Positions 22,460-30,009 of a stretch of 31,851 bases of DNA are shown piece after piece. The stretch covers positions 1-31,851 of the forward strand of contig CAZGKA010000007.1 of the NCBI GenBank assembly GCA_964525965.1, written 5' to 3'. Source of the DNA: Methanodesulfokora sp964525965 (GTDB lineage: Archaea; Korarchaeota; Korarchaeia; Korarchaeales; Korarchaeaceae). Positions within the stretch are counted from its first letter, which is position 1; every line of letters starts with the position of its first letter. The notes under the pieces were generated by a model. The model worked only from the letters and a program-made list of their open reading frames with translations. It was not told the origin of the DNA and did not search any database. Both the position numbers and the translations under genes were made by a program.

Positions 22460-23207
22460 CCTCCTACTGCTGTCAGCAGCTGGTTTTGTCGTTGGAGTGC
22501 TGGTGGCCCTCTCCGGGATAGGGGGGGCCTCCCTCACCACTCCCCTCCTGATACTCCTAGGAATGGAGCCCAGAATAGCTGTGGGATCGGACCTCCTCTT
22601 CAACACCGTGAACAAGAGCCTCGGATCCGCTCTCTACCTGAAGAGAGGAGATGTCGACTTGAAGATCCTTAAGAACTTGCTCATTGGAAGCCTAGCCGGC
22701 CTCGCCGTGAGCTCAGCTCTGATAGAGTACTTCAGGAGGGTCTCCCTGCTCAACGAGATCACAGCAGCTGCCGTCGGGGTGGTGCTCATAGGGGTCTCCC
22801 TGCTCCACATCTACAGGTTCGTCAGGGGGGAGTCGGGAGGCACCAAGGGCTCGAGAGGAGGCCTCCTCGGGATATCCTTCCTGGTGGGATCAGCTGTCGA
22901 GCTTACCTCCGTCGGAGCCGGCTCCATGCTCATGCCCTACCTCATGAGGATCATGGACTCCCCGAAGAAGATGGTAGGAACGGACCTGGCTTTCGGCTTC
23001 ACCATATCCCTGCTGGGATGTCTGTTCCACATGTCCATAGGAGGGGTGAACCCAGTGGTAGCTGGGGCCCTGCTGGTGGGCTCCATACCGGGAACCTTCG
23101 TAGGGGTCAGGCTGAACAACAGGATCTCGAGGAGGCCGCTCCGGTTTCTGCTCTCCGTGATGATACTCATAGCTGGCGTATCCGTGCTTATGAAGAGCGG
23201 CTCTTGA
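22452..23207 (+). CDS. TauE/SafE family anion exporter in the sulfate operon
   Basis: A 251-residue membrane protein with about eight helices and the two-repeat TauE/SafE plan: GVLVALSGIGGASLTTPLLI in the first half and VGSAVELTSVGAGSMLMPYL in the second. It starts inside the end of cysC, so translation is coupled, and it is the last gene of the operon. TauE/SafE proteins carry sulfite, sulfonates or sulfate-like anions, so it could remove toxic sulfite or move sulfate for the Sat-CysC pair; the direction cannot be told. It is only distantly similar to the exporter at 5.5 kb. Confidence 0.88.
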   Translation: MIDLLLLSAAGFVVGVLVALSGIGGASLTTPLLILLGMEPRIAVGSDLLFNTVNKSLGSALYLKRGDVDLKILKNLLIGSLAGLAVSSALIEYFRRVSLLNEITAAAVGVVLIGVSLLHIYRFVRGESGGTKGSRGGLLGISFLVGSAVELTSVGAGSMLMPYLMRIMDSPKKMVGTDLAFGFTISLLGCLFHMSIGGVNPVVAGALLVGSIPGTFVGVRLNNRISRRPLRFLLSVMILIAGVSVLMKSGS

Positions 23208-23221
23208 AGGGAGTTTGAAGA

Positions 23222-23236
23222 ATCTTTCTTTATTTT
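23222..23236 (+). terminator. T-rich terminator after the sulfate operon
   Basis: ATCTTTCTTTATTTTT begins about 15 bases after the exporter stop and reaches the end of the convergent phosphodiesterase gene. Such U-tracts end archaeal transcripts. Confidence 0.55.
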
Positions 23237-24565
23237 TCAACCTTCGATTTCCATAATCCTCTCGATCAGTGGCCTGATGTCGTATATTTCCCTGTCCTCC
23301 TTTCCCTTCTTTAACCTTCCCTCAGGGTCGTACGCTATGTAGATCCCGTGCCAGTCATGCATGGCGTCGTCCGGACCCTTGTCGTTCTCAGGAAGGTACC
23401 AGCTTCTGTACCCCACGGTGCCGGCGGCCCTCCAGTTCAGATCGTCGACGTAGAGCATCAGATCCGGGTAATCGCCTCTGACCTCCCTGTAGACCTCGTG
23501 GGGCCTGTGGACTATGTTCCTCATGGTCCTACCATCGGGGGTGCTGACCTTCGAGAGGTCATCCCTTATCTGCTCCACCACCGAGTCGTAGTCCTCCGGA
23601 CTCACCTTCCCGTTGGGCTCCCTTCCCTTCAGGTTTATGAAGATCCTGGAGTAGTAGCCGCCCCACCCCCAGGCCACCGTGTGGTCCCAGTCCACCTTGA
23701 CCTCTGAGATGTCCCTCTTCTCCTCAGGCATCTCAAACTTCAGGTAGCCGTTGTCCGCAAGCCACTCGTTTATGACGAAAGCTCCATGCATCGGCTTGGC
23801 CCCGTGGTCCGAGACTATGAGCACGGGAACTTTGAGAGAGCTCAGCAGCTCCCCCACCTTCTCGTCGAGCATCCTGTAGTACCTCTCGGCTATGTCCTCG
23901 TATTTGTTGCCGGGAACGTGCTTCGGATGCTCGGGATCGAAGAACTTCCAGAAGGCGTGGTGGAGCCTGTCGGGCCCTATCTCAACGTACCAAAGGAGGT
24001 CCCACTTCTTCTGGGATAGGTACCTGACGACCTTGAAGTGCTGCTCCGTCATCTCGAAGAGCTTGCCCACCAGAGGATCCCTGTCCTCCACCCTGAACTC
24101 AACATCGAATATGAACCTGCCGAACCTCTTCTCCAGCTCGGACCTGACCCAGGGCGGGAAGGTGTAGTTCTTGGCCGTTGAGGGGGTGTGAAAGTCACTT
24201 ATCGATATACCGTTTATCACCGGAGGCGGGTATGAGGGCGGGAAGCTGACCAGAATAGATCTTCTGCCCTTCCTAGCGAGCTTGTGCCATACAGCCTCTA
24301 CTCTGAGGTCCTTGGACGTTATTATGTACATGTCGTTGTAGGTGCCGGTCCTCCTGTGCCTGAAGCCGTATATCCCCATCTCACCCGGTTGCCTGCCCGT
24401 GGCCATCACGGCCCAGGCGGGGACGGTGATCGGTGGGTAACAGGTTTTCATGTTTCCGTAGAGGCCTTCCTCCATGAGAGCGGAGATGTTAGGCATCACG
24501 GCCCTGAACCTCTGAAGCAGGGTCATCGGAACGCAGTCGAGCCCTATGACGAGCAGCCTCTCCAC
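23237..24565 (-). CDS. type I phosphodiesterase / nucleotide pyrophosphatase
   Basis: A 442-residue enzyme of the alkaline phosphatase superfamily. Metal and nucleophile motifs are seen: VIGLDCVP (D10), CYPPITVPAWAVMATG with T47 as probable nucleophile, GPDRLHHAFW, IVSDHGAKPMHGAF and, near the end, HDWHGIYIAY. These match archaeal 'AP superfamily' phosphodiesterases that hydrolyse nucleotide or phosphonate/phosphate esters; the true substrate is not known. The start is a GTG with GGTGGTGG just before it, 12 bases after hyuB, so the gene belongs to the hyuAB operon. It converges on the sulfate operon with a gap of only 29 bases. Confidence 0.9.
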   Translation of the reverse strand: MERLLVIGLDCVPMTLLQRFRAVMPNISALMEEGLYGNMKTCYPPITVPAWAVMATGRQPGEMGIYGFRHRRTGTYNDMYIITSKDLRVEAVWHKLARKGRRSILVSFPPSYPPPVINGISISDFHTPSTAKNYTFPPWVRSELEKRFGRFIFDVEFRVEDRDPLVGKLFEMTEQHFKVVRYLSQKKWDLLWYVEIGPDRLHHAFWKFFDPEHPKHVPGNKYEDIAERYYRMLDEKVGELLSSLKVPVLIVSDHGAKPMHGAFVINEWLADNGYLKFEMPEEKRDISEVKVDWDHTVAWGWGGYYSRIFINLKGREPNGKVSPEDYDSVVEQIRDDLSKVSTPDGRTMRNIVHRPHEVYREVRGDYPDLMLYVDDLNWRAAGTVGYRSWYLPENDKGPDDAMHDWHGIYIAYDPEGRLKKGKEDREIYDIRPLIERIMEIEG

Positions 24566-24577
24566 AGAACCACCACC

Positions 24578-26233
24578 TTACAGATGCCCGGAACTATTTA
24601 TTGGTTCCTTCGCGTAGGAGTACTCCCGCCTGGCGTGCTCCTGCGAGATCTTCTCCTGGAGGAGGTCCTTCTCTATCAGCTCAATCTCCCTCATGGAAGG
24701 AGCCCCATATCCGCCGCCTCCCGGAGTTTTCACTGTGAGGAGATCTCCTCTGTTGAGCACCAGAACAGCCTTGCTCGGAAGCACCTCGACGGATCCATCA
24801 GCCCTCCTGACAGTTATCTCCGCTGTAGCTCCGTTTTTTCCTCCTTTAAGCCCCCAGGGAGAGGTCTTTACCCTATCGCAGTTTATCGAGACCCTTATGC
24901 CGTCCTCCATGGCCAGGTATGATCTAACGATCCCCAGCCCTCCCCTGTAGGTTCCAGGTCCGCCGCTGTCCCTCCTCAGGGAGTACTCCTCTATCAGCAC
25001 TGGATACTCCCTCTCTATGAGCTCCACCGGCGTGTTCCTAGTGTTGGTCATGTTCGTGTGCACTCCGTCCACGCCGTCCTCGTGAGGTCTGGCTCCGCTC
25101 CCTCCACCTATGGTCTCGTAGAAGGCCCATCCCCTCCCTCCCATGGAGACGTTGGTCATGGTCCCGCAGCTGGCTGCTGGAACCCTGTCCGGGAAGAACT
25201 CCGCCAGGGCCCTCAGCACAACGTCCGCTATCCTCTGACTTGTCTCCACATTGCCCACGGAAACTGGAGCTGGTTTTACCGGGTTCACGATCGTCCCGAG
25301 AGGAGCCTCTATTCTTATGGCCCTCAGGAAACCTTGGTTCATCGGCATCTCGGGGTCCAAGACGGACTTAACTGAGAAGGAGGTCGAGGCCACGGTCACG
25401 CCGTAGACAGCGTTCACAGGAGATTCAACCTGCTTTGAGGTTCCGGTGAAGTTCACGGTCATCGTGTCTCCCCTGACGGTCACCTGAACGGCTATCCTCA
25501 GGAGGGAGTCGTTGACCTCCAGGAAGTCCTCCGCTCTGTGGCTCCCCTCAGGAGCTCCCCTGAGGATCTCCCTGGTGTACCTCTCGGTGTAGTCCAGAGC
25601 TGAACCCCAAGCCTCGAGGACTGTTTCTGCACCATACCTCTCGGCAAGCTCGGATATTCTCTTCTCCCCAACATTGAGGGCAGCTAGCTGAGCCTTCAGA
25701 TCTCCTCTGAACGTCCTAGGGACTCTGACGTTCGCCTCCAGAAGGGAGAGCAGGTCCTCCCTGAGCTCGCCCCTCTCGACCACCTTCACCGGGGGTATCA
25801 CAAGACCTTCCTGCAGGAGCTCCGAGACATCGCCTCCGAGGCTTCCCGGAACCGATCCTCCGACGTCCACGTGATGGGCCTTGTTGGCCACTATGGCCAC
25901 GGTCCTCCCGGAGACGTGGACGGGCTTGAGGACCATGAGATCGTTCAGGTGGGTGCCGGCCAGGTAGGGATCGTTGACCAACACCACATCTCCTGGCTCG
26001 AGATCAACGACCTTCATCACGTTCAGAGCTCCGACGGCCATGCTCCCAAGATGTACGGGTATGTGCTCCGCTTGAGCCACGAGCTCTCCCTCTGGAGATA
26101 GGATTGCGCAGGAGTGATCCATCCTATCCTTTATGTTTGGGCTGTAGGCCGTGTTCTTCAGGACGACACCCATCTCCTCGGCCGCGAAGACTGCTGCATG
26201 CCATATCACCTCGAGGGTCATCCTGTCGGTCAC
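24578..26233 (-). CDS. hyuB: hydantoinase/oxoprolinase B subunit
   Basis: A 551-residue HyuB-family protein (hydantoinase B/5-oxoprolinase/acetone carboxylase alpha group). Family segments are clear: VWHAAVFAAEEMGVVLKNTA at the start, EHIPVHLGSM, GDVVLVNDPYLAGTHLNDL, KAHHVDVGGSVPGS (a metal-binding HH..D region) and the late GGPGTYRGGLG and TPGGGGYG. It starts with a GTG whose bases overlap the hyuA stop (GTGA). Together with HyuA it would form an ATP-dependent enzyme that opens cyclic amides or carboxylates ketones; which one cannot be decided here. Confidence 0.93.
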   Translation of the reverse strand: MTDRMTLEVIWHAAVFAAEEMGVVLKNTAYSPNIKDRMDHSCAILSPEGELVAQAEHIPVHLGSMAVGALNVMKVVDLEPGDVVLVNDPYLAGTHLNDLMVLKPVHVSGRTVAIVANKAHHVDVGGSVPGSLGGDVSELLQEGLVIPPVKVVERGELREDLLSLLEANVRVPRTFRGDLKAQLAALNVGEKRISELAERYGAETVLEAWGSALDYTERYTREILRGAPEGSHRAEDFLEVNDSLLRIAVQVTVRGDTMTVNFTGTSKQVESPVNAVYGVTVASTSFSVKSVLDPEMPMNQGFLRAIRIEAPLGTIVNPVKPAPVSVGNVETSQRIADVVLRALAEFFPDRVPAASCGTMTNVSMGGRGWAFYETIGGGSGARPHEDGVDGVHTNMTNTRNTPVELIEREYPVLIEEYSLRRDSGGPGTYRGGLGIVRSYLAMEDGIRVSINCDRVKTSPWGLKGGKNGATAEITVRRADGSVEVLPSKAVLVLNRGDLLTVKTPGGGGYGAPSMREIELIEKDLLQEKISQEHARREYSYAKEPINSSGHL

Positions 26234-28230
26234 GAGCTCACCTCCATCAGGATGGATCCCGTGCTGTGAACCCTGACCTCCACGCCCGGAGGAACGACGA
26301 CCGTGCTGTCGTCGCTCTCCACGATGGCTGGACCCTCGAACGTCGCTCCTGGCCTCAGCTCAGCCCTACGATAGATCCTGGATTGCTCCCATCCGGAGCT
26401 GAACCGGACCATCCTCTCATCGAACGGTTCAGGACGATGTTCCTCCTCCTTGCCCATGAGGAAGGAGGGCTTCTCCACAACCCTGAAGGCCTGAATCCTC
26501 AACAGCACTGGCTCGACCTCCTCCTCGGGAGAGCTGAACCCGTACCTAGCGGCATGTATGTTGTGAAACTCCTCCATCGCCTGCTCGAGGTTCGTGTAGG
26601 GGACTGGAAGCGAGTATCCCTGCCCCCTGTACCTCACCTCCAAGAACCTGGTGATGACCGGATCTCCTCCGAGGATCCTCCTGGCCCTCTCCTCGAGAGA
26701 TCTGAAAGTCTCCTCCACCTCATCTGGATCCCTGAAGGGAGCATGAAGGTCGCATCTGTAGTCCGAGACCAGGAGTCCTAGGGCTGAGAAGACACCGGGC
26801 ATGGGAGGAACCACGATCCTCCTAACTCCAAGTTCCATTGAGAGCTCCGCAGCATGCAGGGGCCCAGCTCCTCCGAAGGCGAACAGAACGAACTCCCTCG
26901 GATCGTGTCCCCTCTCGACGGTCACTATCCTCAGGGCCCTTCCCATCACCACGTTGGCCAGCCGTATGATGGACCAGGCCACCTCCTCGGTGCTTACCTC
27001 CAGCCTCTCTGCCAGGGAGCTCATGGCCCTCTCAGCAAGTTTTTCGTCCAGAAGAACCCTGCCTCCCGCAAGGGATCTGGGAAGCCTGCCGAGCAGGAGG
27101 TTGGCGTCCGTGACCGTCGGCTCTTTACCTCCTCTCCCGTAGCAGGCAGGTCCTGGATCGGCCCCTGAGCTTCTGGGGCCCACCCTCAGCAAGCCTCCGG
27201 GATCGATCCACGCCACCGTGCCCCCGCCAGCGCTCACCTCAGCCAGATCAACGCACGGATGTCTCACCGGATAGCCGCTCCCCCTGACGAGCCTGCCCAT
27301 GTGGACCTTTCCCCCCACCTCGTAGCTCCCGACCACCTCCGGCTGTCCCCCGACTATCGAGGAGGCCTTGGCGGTGGTCCCTCCCATGTCGAACCCTATG
27401 GCCTTCTCGATCCCCATGAGTCTTGAGAAATGTGCCGTGGCCACAGCTCCGGCAGCAGGACCGCTCTCTATGAAGAGGGCAGGCCTCTTGAAGACCTCCT
27501 CCGGAGTAGCGGCTCCCCCGCTGCTCTGCATCAGGAGCAGCCTCCCCCTGAACCCTCTGTTCCTCAGTTCCCTCTCGAGCTCCTCTATGTACTTGGAGAG
27601 GAGAGGTCTCAGGAGGGCGTCCACCACGGCAGTGCTCGTCCTCTCGTATTCGCCTGGCTGAGGATCGACCTCGTGACTTACCACCACGACAACTCCGGGT
27701 CTCTCCTCCTCTATCACCCTCTTCGCCCTGAGCTCGTGCTCCGGATTGACGAAGCTGTGGAGGAAGGACACTATATAGACCTCGCAGCTGAACCTCCTGG
27801 CGATCCTCCTGACCTCCTCCTCGTTCAGGGGGATGAGCTCTCTCCCCTCAGCATCCATCCTGCACGAGACCTCGACCCTCCTATCCCTGGGTATCAGGGG
27901 AGGAGGCCTCCTGAAGAACAGGTTGTATATCTCCGGCCTGTTCTGCCTCCCTATCTCCAGCACATCCCTGAAGCCCTTGTTCGTTATCAAAACAGCCTCG
28001 GGAACCTTCAGTCCCTCCTGACCGAAGAAGAAGTTGGTCCCCAGGGTGCTGGCGTGGGCCAACACCTCTACCTCGCTTAGATCAACCTCATGAAGGGCCT
28101 TGAGAACCCCCTTTACCGGCCTGGATGGGGTGGTGAGCACCTTGAGGTGTATAAGCCTGCCTGAGGATCGGTCATAGCAGACGAGATCCGTAAAGGTTCC
28201 GCCCACGTCTACGCCGACCCTGAGCCTCAT
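26230..28230 (-). CDS. hyuA: hydantoinase/oxoprolinase A subunit (ATPase)
   Basis: A 666-residue HyuA-family protein. The actin-like ATP-binding parts are present: VGVDVGGTFTDLV (5-17) and FDMGGTTAKAS (about 280-290), together with HASTLGTN, the QSSGG motif and ADPGPACYGRGG. The length is that of stand-alone HyuA subunits. It starts at an ATG at 28230 after GGAGAGGT and is the first gene of hyuA-hyuB-phosphodiesterase. HyuA activates the substrate with ATP and works with HyuB. Hydantoins, 5-oxoproline, acetone and acetophenone are all substrates in this superfamily. Confidence 0.94.
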   Translation of the reverse strand: MRLRVGVDVGGTFTDLVCYDRSSGRLIHLKVLTTPSRPVKGVLKALHEVDLSEVEVLAHASTLGTNFFFGQEGLKVPEAVLITNKGFRDVLEIGRQNRPEIYNLFFRRPPPLIPRDRRVEVSCRMDAEGRELIPLNEEEVRRIARRFSCEVYIVSFLHSFVNPEHELRAKRVIEEERPGVVVVVSHEVDPQPGEYERTSTAVVDALLRPLLSKYIEELERELRNRGFRGRLLLMQSSGGAATPEEVFKRPALFIESGPAAGAVATAHFSRLMGIEKAIGFDMGGTTAKASSIVGGQPEVVGSYEVGGKVHMGRLVRGSGYPVRHPCVDLAEVSAGGGTVAWIDPGGLLRVGPRSSGADPGPACYGRGGKEPTVTDANLLLGRLPRSLAGGRVLLDEKLAERAMSSLAERLEVSTEEVAWSIIRLANVVMGRALRIVTVERGHDPREFVLFAFGGAGPLHAAELSMELGVRRIVVPPMPGVFSALGLLVSDYRCDLHAPFRDPDEVEETFRSLEERARRILGGDPVITRFLEVRYRGQGYSLPVPYTNLEQAMEEFHNIHAARYGFSSPEEEVEPVLLRIQAFRVVEKPSFLMGKEEEHRPEPFDERMVRFSSGWEQSRIYRRAELRPGATFEGPAIVESDDSTVVVPPGVEVRVHSTGSILMEVSS

Positions 28231-28412
28231 ACGTCTTTACCTCTCCGGGGATCTCTCAATGCCGGCCACATCACTGTTCAGTCCCGGGTAGTCAGATCAT
28301 CTCCCCGCCACCTTACGGAGAGAGCTTAAAATCAATACCCTGTTCGGGCCGATCCCCTGTGAAAAAAGTTTTTGTATTGGTTAACCATGATTTGACTTCA
28401 GGTGAACCCGGT

Positions 28413-28676
28413 TTGACCCTCAGGCTGAAGGTCGGGAGGAAGGGCTACATAATACTGCCCAAGGCCGTCCGCGAGGCGGTCGGCATCGAGGAGGGCGATG
28501 AGGTGATCGTCGAGATCAGGGACGGGATCGTGCTCAAGCCCGTCAGGAAGATCAACGTCGATGAGCTGAGAAAAGCCCTGAGGAAGCACTGGTTGACCCT
28601 CAGAAAGATTCCAGACAGAAGGGAGCCAAAGCCCGGTGAACTTGCGGGAGTCAGCCTGGAGGAGGAGTTCTATTGA
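28413..28676 (+). CDS. AbrB/SpoVT-type antitoxin (VapB-like), second copy
   Basis: An 87-residue protein, (L)TLRLKVGRKGYIILPKAVR, an AbrB hairpin domain with the following GIEEGDEVIVEIRDGIVLKP, then a helical tail ending GELAGVSLEEEFY. It is paralogous to the antitoxin at 7.0-7.2 kb (shared LRLKVG.KG, IP/LPK..REA.GI.EG.EV and LEEEF ends). A GTG at 28359 gives 18 extra residues not in the paralogue; the TTG at 28413, preceded seven bases away by AGGTGA, aligns with the other start. A TATA-like TTTTTGTAT lies at 28370-28378. It is coupled to the PIN gene by a four-base overlap. Confidence 0.85.
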   Translation: MTLRLKVGRKGYIILPKAVREAVGIEEGDEVIVEIRDGIVLKPVRKINVDELRKALRKHWLTLRKIPDRREPKPGELAGVSLEEEFY

Positions 28677-29092
28677 AGGTGTTCGTGGACGCCAACCTCC
28701 TGATATACCTCAACACGGTCGCGGAACCCTCTGAGAGGATGCTGTACGATGACTACTACGTCAAGCTGGTCATGGAGAGCAGGGCCTACACCGACGCCCT
28801 GGTCATCGACGAGCTGCTGTTCATCTCGAGGAGGAAGTACAACGTGCCTTACGAGGTAACGCTCGAGCTGATCGAGAGCGTGGTGAAGCCCTACGTGACG
28901 ATCCTCCCGATAGGGGAGGAAGAGCTGGACCAGGCACTGAACGTCATCAGGAGGTATGGCCTCAAGCCATCGGACGCCATACACGTGGGGGTGATGAGGG
29001 TAAACGGCCTGGACGTGATAGTATCTGAGGACAGGAAGTTTGATGGGATTGAGGGTGTGAGGAGGATCTGGATGGGCAAGGAGGGGCAGTGA
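28673..29092 (+). CDS. PIN-domain ribonuclease toxin (VapC-like), second copy
   Basis: A 139-residue PIN protein with D6 (KVFVDANLL), E47 (VIDELLFIS), D101 (KPSDAIHVG) and D120 (VSEDRKF). It begins with a TTG that overlaps the antitoxin stop (TTGA), after GGAGGAG. It is the closest relative of the PIN gene at 6.6 kb, sharing YTD, FIS..KY, LPIG and GLKPSDAIH, but its codons are more G/C-rich, so the two copies have been apart for long or arrived separately. Confidence 0.9.
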   Translation: MKVFVDANLLIYLNTVAEPSERMLYDDYYVKLVMESRAYTDALVIDELLFISRRKYNVPYEVTLELIESVVKPYVTILPIGEEELDQALNVIRRYGLKPSDAIHVGVMRVNGLDVIVSEDRKFDGIEGVRRIWMGKEGQ

Positions 29093-29138
29093 TTAACTTT
29101 GAGGCTCCAGCGTCCCCGAGGGCTTAAGATTTTAAGGG

Positions 29139-29146
29139 TTTAAATT
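29139..29146 (+). promoter_or_regulatory. promoter region of methyltransferase gene
   Basis: GATTTTAAGG (about 29128-29137) and TTTAAATTTT (29138-29147) are TATA candidates 34-45 bases before the ATG at 29177. AGGAGGG follows at 29159-29165, so the message probably has a short leader with a ribosome site. Confidence 0.5.
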
Positions 29147-29176
29147 TTGATTAACCGTCAGGAGGGTCGCATCACG

Positions 29177-29947
29177 ATGGACCACCTTCTCTACACGGAG
29201 CTCGCCGAGTACTACGACGTTATCTACAGGAGGTACTTGGAGGAGACCGTACCAAGGACCGTGGAGTTTGTGAGGAGCATATTCAACAGAGACGCCAGGA
29301 TAAATGTCAGAAGGATCCTAGACCTGGCTTGTGGAACTGGGGGCCCCACCATAGAGCTTGCGAGGAGGGGATATGATGTTGTGGGAGTGGACCTCCACCA
29401 AGAGGTCATAGACATAGCCAGGAGGAAGGCCAGCTCACTTGGGAACCTAAATGTCACATTCATCAGGTCGGACGTGAGGAAGCTGAACTTCCGGGAGGAG
29501 TTCGATGCCGCGACAATGTTCTTCACGAGCATAAACTACATGACCGAGTTTGAGGATCTAGTGTCCCTTTTTGAGACGGTCAGGAGGGCTATAAGGAGAG
29601 GAGGTGTCTTCATCGCTGATGCTCCCAATCCCCTAGCATTTCTGAGGTGGCACGAGGGACCGATCGTCTGGGACGCTGAGATGGGGGATCGGAAGCTCCT
29701 GATGATCGACTACCACGACATCGAGGATGTGAGGTGTCTCGTCCACTTCAGAAGGGCCATAACAGTGATAGAAAGGGATGGAAGCTCGAAGACCTACCTG
29801 ATGCACGATGTGATAAGGCTGTACACGGCCCAGGAGCTCAGGCTCGCTGCTTCGATGGCCAACTTCTCGCAAGTGAAGATATACGGAGATATGAAATTTG
29901 AAGAGCCGAGGAAGGCAAAAAGGCTATTTCTGGTAGCTCTGAAGTGA
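29177..29947 (+). CDS. class I SAM-dependent methyltransferase
   Basis: With the ATG at 29177 the protein has 256 residues. The SAM-binding fold is shown by motif I ILDLACGTGGPTIELARRG, the acidic ribose-binding VVGVDLHQE, then FIRSDVRKLNF and FFTSINYM, followed by RRGGVFIADAPN. The C-terminal half is the mixed strand-rich domain seen in archaeal small-molecule methyltransferases with VYTAQEL-like ends (RLYTAQELR). The substrate is not known. A longer form from 29147 is in frame, but the AGGAGGG site fits 29177. It stands between a toxin-antitoxin pair and the cytochrome genes, facing the latter. Confidence 0.88.
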   Translation: MDHLLYTELAEYYDVIYRRYLEETVPRTVEFVRSIFNRDARINVRRILDLACGTGGPTIELARRGYDVVGVDLHQEVIDIARRKASSLGNLNVTFIRSDVRKLNFREEFDAATMFFTSINYMTEFEDLVSLFETVRRAIRRGGVFIADAPNPLAFLRWHEGPIVWDAEMGDRKLLMIDYHDIEDVRCLVHFRRAITVIERDGSSKTYLMHDVIRLYTAQELRLAASMANFSQVKIYGDMKFEEPRKAKRLFLVALK

Positions 29948-29990
29948 TTTCAAGCCGAAGATGGACGCGGACATTTATTCCGGCTGCCAG

Positions 29991-30000
29991 AACAAAAAAG
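29991..30000 (-). terminator. T-tract terminator after the cyd genes
   Basis: On the minus strand CTTTTTTGTT lies 10-20 bases after the stop codon at 30010, a typical archaeal U-tract terminator. Confidence 0.55.
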
Positions 30001-30009
30001 AGGAGAAGA

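Noticed and set aside
26104..26781. Open frames on the plus strand opposite hyuA and hyuB
   Set aside because: HyuA and HyuB are clearly coding on the other strand; these frames have shadow composition.
28359..28412. GTG start for the second AbrB antitoxin
   Set aside because: It lies before the likely TATA element and adds residues not seen in the paralogue; TTG 28413 has a ribosome site.
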